DNA of 51,132 nt from Acidimicrobiia bacterium (lineage in GTDB: Bacteria > Actinomycetota > Acidimicrobiia > IMCC26256 > JAMXLJ01), in contig DASRES010000009.1 in NCBI GenBank assembly GCA_035651955.1, positions 1 to 51,132 on the forward strand, in the 5' to 3' direction. The notes below the pieces were generated by a model. It had not been told where the DNA came from and did not search any database. It was given only the letters and a program-made list of their open reading frames with translations. The position numbers and the translations under genes are program-made. The stretch's first letter is position 1. Each line of letters opens with the position of its first letter. Positions 50,287 through 51,132 of this stretch are shown here, in pieces.

Positions 50287-51045
50287 TCAGCCGCGCGCGA
50301 GGTGGAGCTTCTCGCGCCAGCGGCCGAACGGGCCCGCGAGCGCGACGTCGAGGCGTTCGGCGCGCAGCTGCTCCTCGAGCGGTGACGGCAGCGCGGGGAG
50401 CGGCCTGACCACCCACTGGAGCAGGAAGTCGGCGAGCGCGGGATTGCGCGGCAGGACAGGCCCGTGCAGGTACGTGCCGACGACGCGCTCCGCGAGCACG
50501 CCGTCGTACCCGTCGCCATTGCCGCCGCCGACGCGCACGCGCCCGAGTGGTCGCGTGCCCGGGCCGAGCGTCGTGCGACCCGAGTGGTTCTCGAACCCGG
50601 TGAGCAGCGGCAGCGGCGCGTCCGGCTCGACCACGACCTCGCCGATGAGCCGGGCGGCGCCCGGCACCGCCGCGGTGTGCGCATCGACGAGGCCGAGACC
50701 GTCGAGCTGCTCCCCGTCACCGGTCTCGTATCGCGTACCGATCAGCTGGAAGCCCGCGCAGACGGCGAACACGACGGCGCCGTTGTCGCGCGCCCGTGCG
50801 ATGTTCGCGGCCGACGCGCGCATCCCGTCCGCGGCCGCTCCCTGCGGGTTGTCCTCGCCGCCGCCGAACAGGAACACGTCGAGGTCGGCCGGGATCCGGT
50901 TGCCCGCGCGCACCTCGACGAGCTCGGCGTCGATCCCGCGACGCGCGAGTCGTTGTACGAGCACGACGGCGTTGCCGCGGTCGCCGTACGTACCGAGCAG
51001 CTCCGGGTAGACGAGCCCGACGCGGACGGCCGACTCGCGCGTCAT
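50287..51045 (-). CDS. gatD: Lipid II isoglutaminyl synthase, glutaminase subunit GatD
   Basis: A 252-residue CobB/CobQ-like glutamine amidotransferase. The nucleophile Cys96 is in FAVCAGFQLIG and His194 in TYLHGPVLPRNP; VYPELLGTYGDRGNAVVL opens the domain. With MurT it amidates D-Glu of lipid II to D-isoglutamine, which matters for peptidoglycan cross-linking in Gram-positive bacteria. Its ATG overlaps the stop of the upstream murT gene, matching a two-subunit complex. Confidence 0.95.
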   Translation of the reverse strand: MTRESAVRVGLVYPELLGTYGDRGNAVVLVQRLARRGIDAELVEVRAGNRIPADLDVFLFGGGEDNPQGAAADGMRASAANIARARDNGAVVFAVCAGFQLIGTRYETGDGEQLDGLGLVDAHTAAVPGAARLIGEVVVEPDAPLPLLTGFENHSGRTTLGPGTRPLGRVRVGGGNGDGYDGVLAERVVGTYLHGPVLPRNPALADFLLQWVVRPLPALPSPLEEQLRAERLDVALAGPFGRWREKLHLARG

Positions 51046-51132
51046 GCCGTCCCCAGCTTCCGCGTGAGTGCCATGAATTGCGTGTACGACGCGACGACGT
51101 GCACGTCACGGCCGTCGATGCGCGCGGCGGCA
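51042..51132 (-). CDS. murT: Lipid II isoglutaminyl synthase, MurT subunit (3' end only)
   Basis: Only the last 29 codons are in the window, reading on the minus strand to a TGA at 51042-51044 that overlaps the gatD ATG. The visible tail (DGRDVHVVASYTQFMALTRK) has the V-x-x-Y-T-x-F/L pattern expected at the end of the MurT C-terminal domain. MurT is a Mur-ligase-like ATPase that activates the D-Glu carboxyl for GatD. The assignment rests on this short match plus the fixed murT-gatD order. Confidence 0.75.
   Translation of the reverse strand, partial: AAARIDGRDVHVVASYTQFMALTRKLGTA

Overview
The window is a very GC-rich stretch of actinobacterial chromosome. The case for Actinomycetota rests on several gene families: a DUF2469 gene, a SepIVA-like coiled-coil gene beside coaD, a MurT/GatD pair, a mycothiol-type (MDMPI) metalloprotein, a WhiG-type sigma factor, and the conserved gene orders rpsP-khpA-rimM-trmD-rplS, rpsB-tsf-pyrH-frr-cdsA and dxr-rseP-ispG. 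The mix of a WhiG-like sigma factor, SipW-type secretion and short or absent mRNA leaders would fit a deep-branching class such as Acidimicrobiia, but that placement is inference; no rRNA gene is present to test it.

Layout. (1) Positions 1-2992 hold an accessory surface-protein module: two TasA/camelysin-like secreted proteins (the first cut by the window edge) flank a protein that joins a SipW-type signal peptidase to what looks like its own substrate, an FN3-like domain plus a six-bladed NHL propeller. (2) Positions 3039-10603 are mixed: an MhuD-like haem-degrading monooxygenase, a triple 64-bp tandem repeat leading into an acyl-CoA synthetase, a small membrane protein, ddl, two small minus-strand genes, an ECF sigma factor coupled to an MDMPI-fold protein, a stand-alone Lrp/AsnC sensor domain, and an AbiEi-N/DUF559-like gene bracketed by two copies of a 57-bp palindromic repeat. 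(3) Positions 10624-17561 hold pckG, a cold-shock-like gene, rpmB, a FakA-like gene, recG and rsmD. (4) Positions 17656-33197 are a long plus-strand housekeeping run: coaD, sepIVA-like, DUF177, rpmF, plsX, a serine-less ACP-like gene, rnc, mutM, acyP, smc, an mscS-like gene, ftsY, ffh, rpsP, khpA, rimM, trmD, rplS, a DUF2469 gene and yraN. (5) Positions 33231-36170 (minus) hold a small zinc-binding protein, dprA and comM. (6) Positions 36312-50280 (plus) hold xerC, a whiG-like sigma gene, an M23-like/alpha-beta-hydrolase fusion, a beta-propeller lipoprotein, rpsB, tsf, pyrH, frr, cdsA, dxr, rseP and ispG. (7) The right edge (minus) holds gatD and the end of murT.

How the parts work together. 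Most of the window serves translation (L28, L32, S16, L19, S2, EF-Ts, RRF, RimM, TrmD, RsmD, RNase III), membrane targeting (FtsY and Ffh), envelope lipid and isoprenoid supply (PlsX, CdsA, Dxr, IspG), peptidoglycan (Ddl, MurT/GatD) and chromosome maintenance (SMC, RecG, MutM, XerC, DprA). Many units start just after a TANNNT -10 hexamer, and in several the start codon lies only 6-10 nt beyond it, which suggests leaderless transcripts. That pattern was used to choose some start codons.

The least ordinary signals are the SipW-substrate fusion, an ACP-like protein with Glu where the phosphopantetheine Ser should be, the 57-bp repeats around the DUF559-like gene, the 64-bp repeat array before the acyl-CoA synthetase, and the M23-like domain that lacks one zinc ligand and is fused to a hydrolase. 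No CRISPR array, prophage, IS element, tRNA or rRNA was seen. No gene-free stretch exceeds 300 bp.
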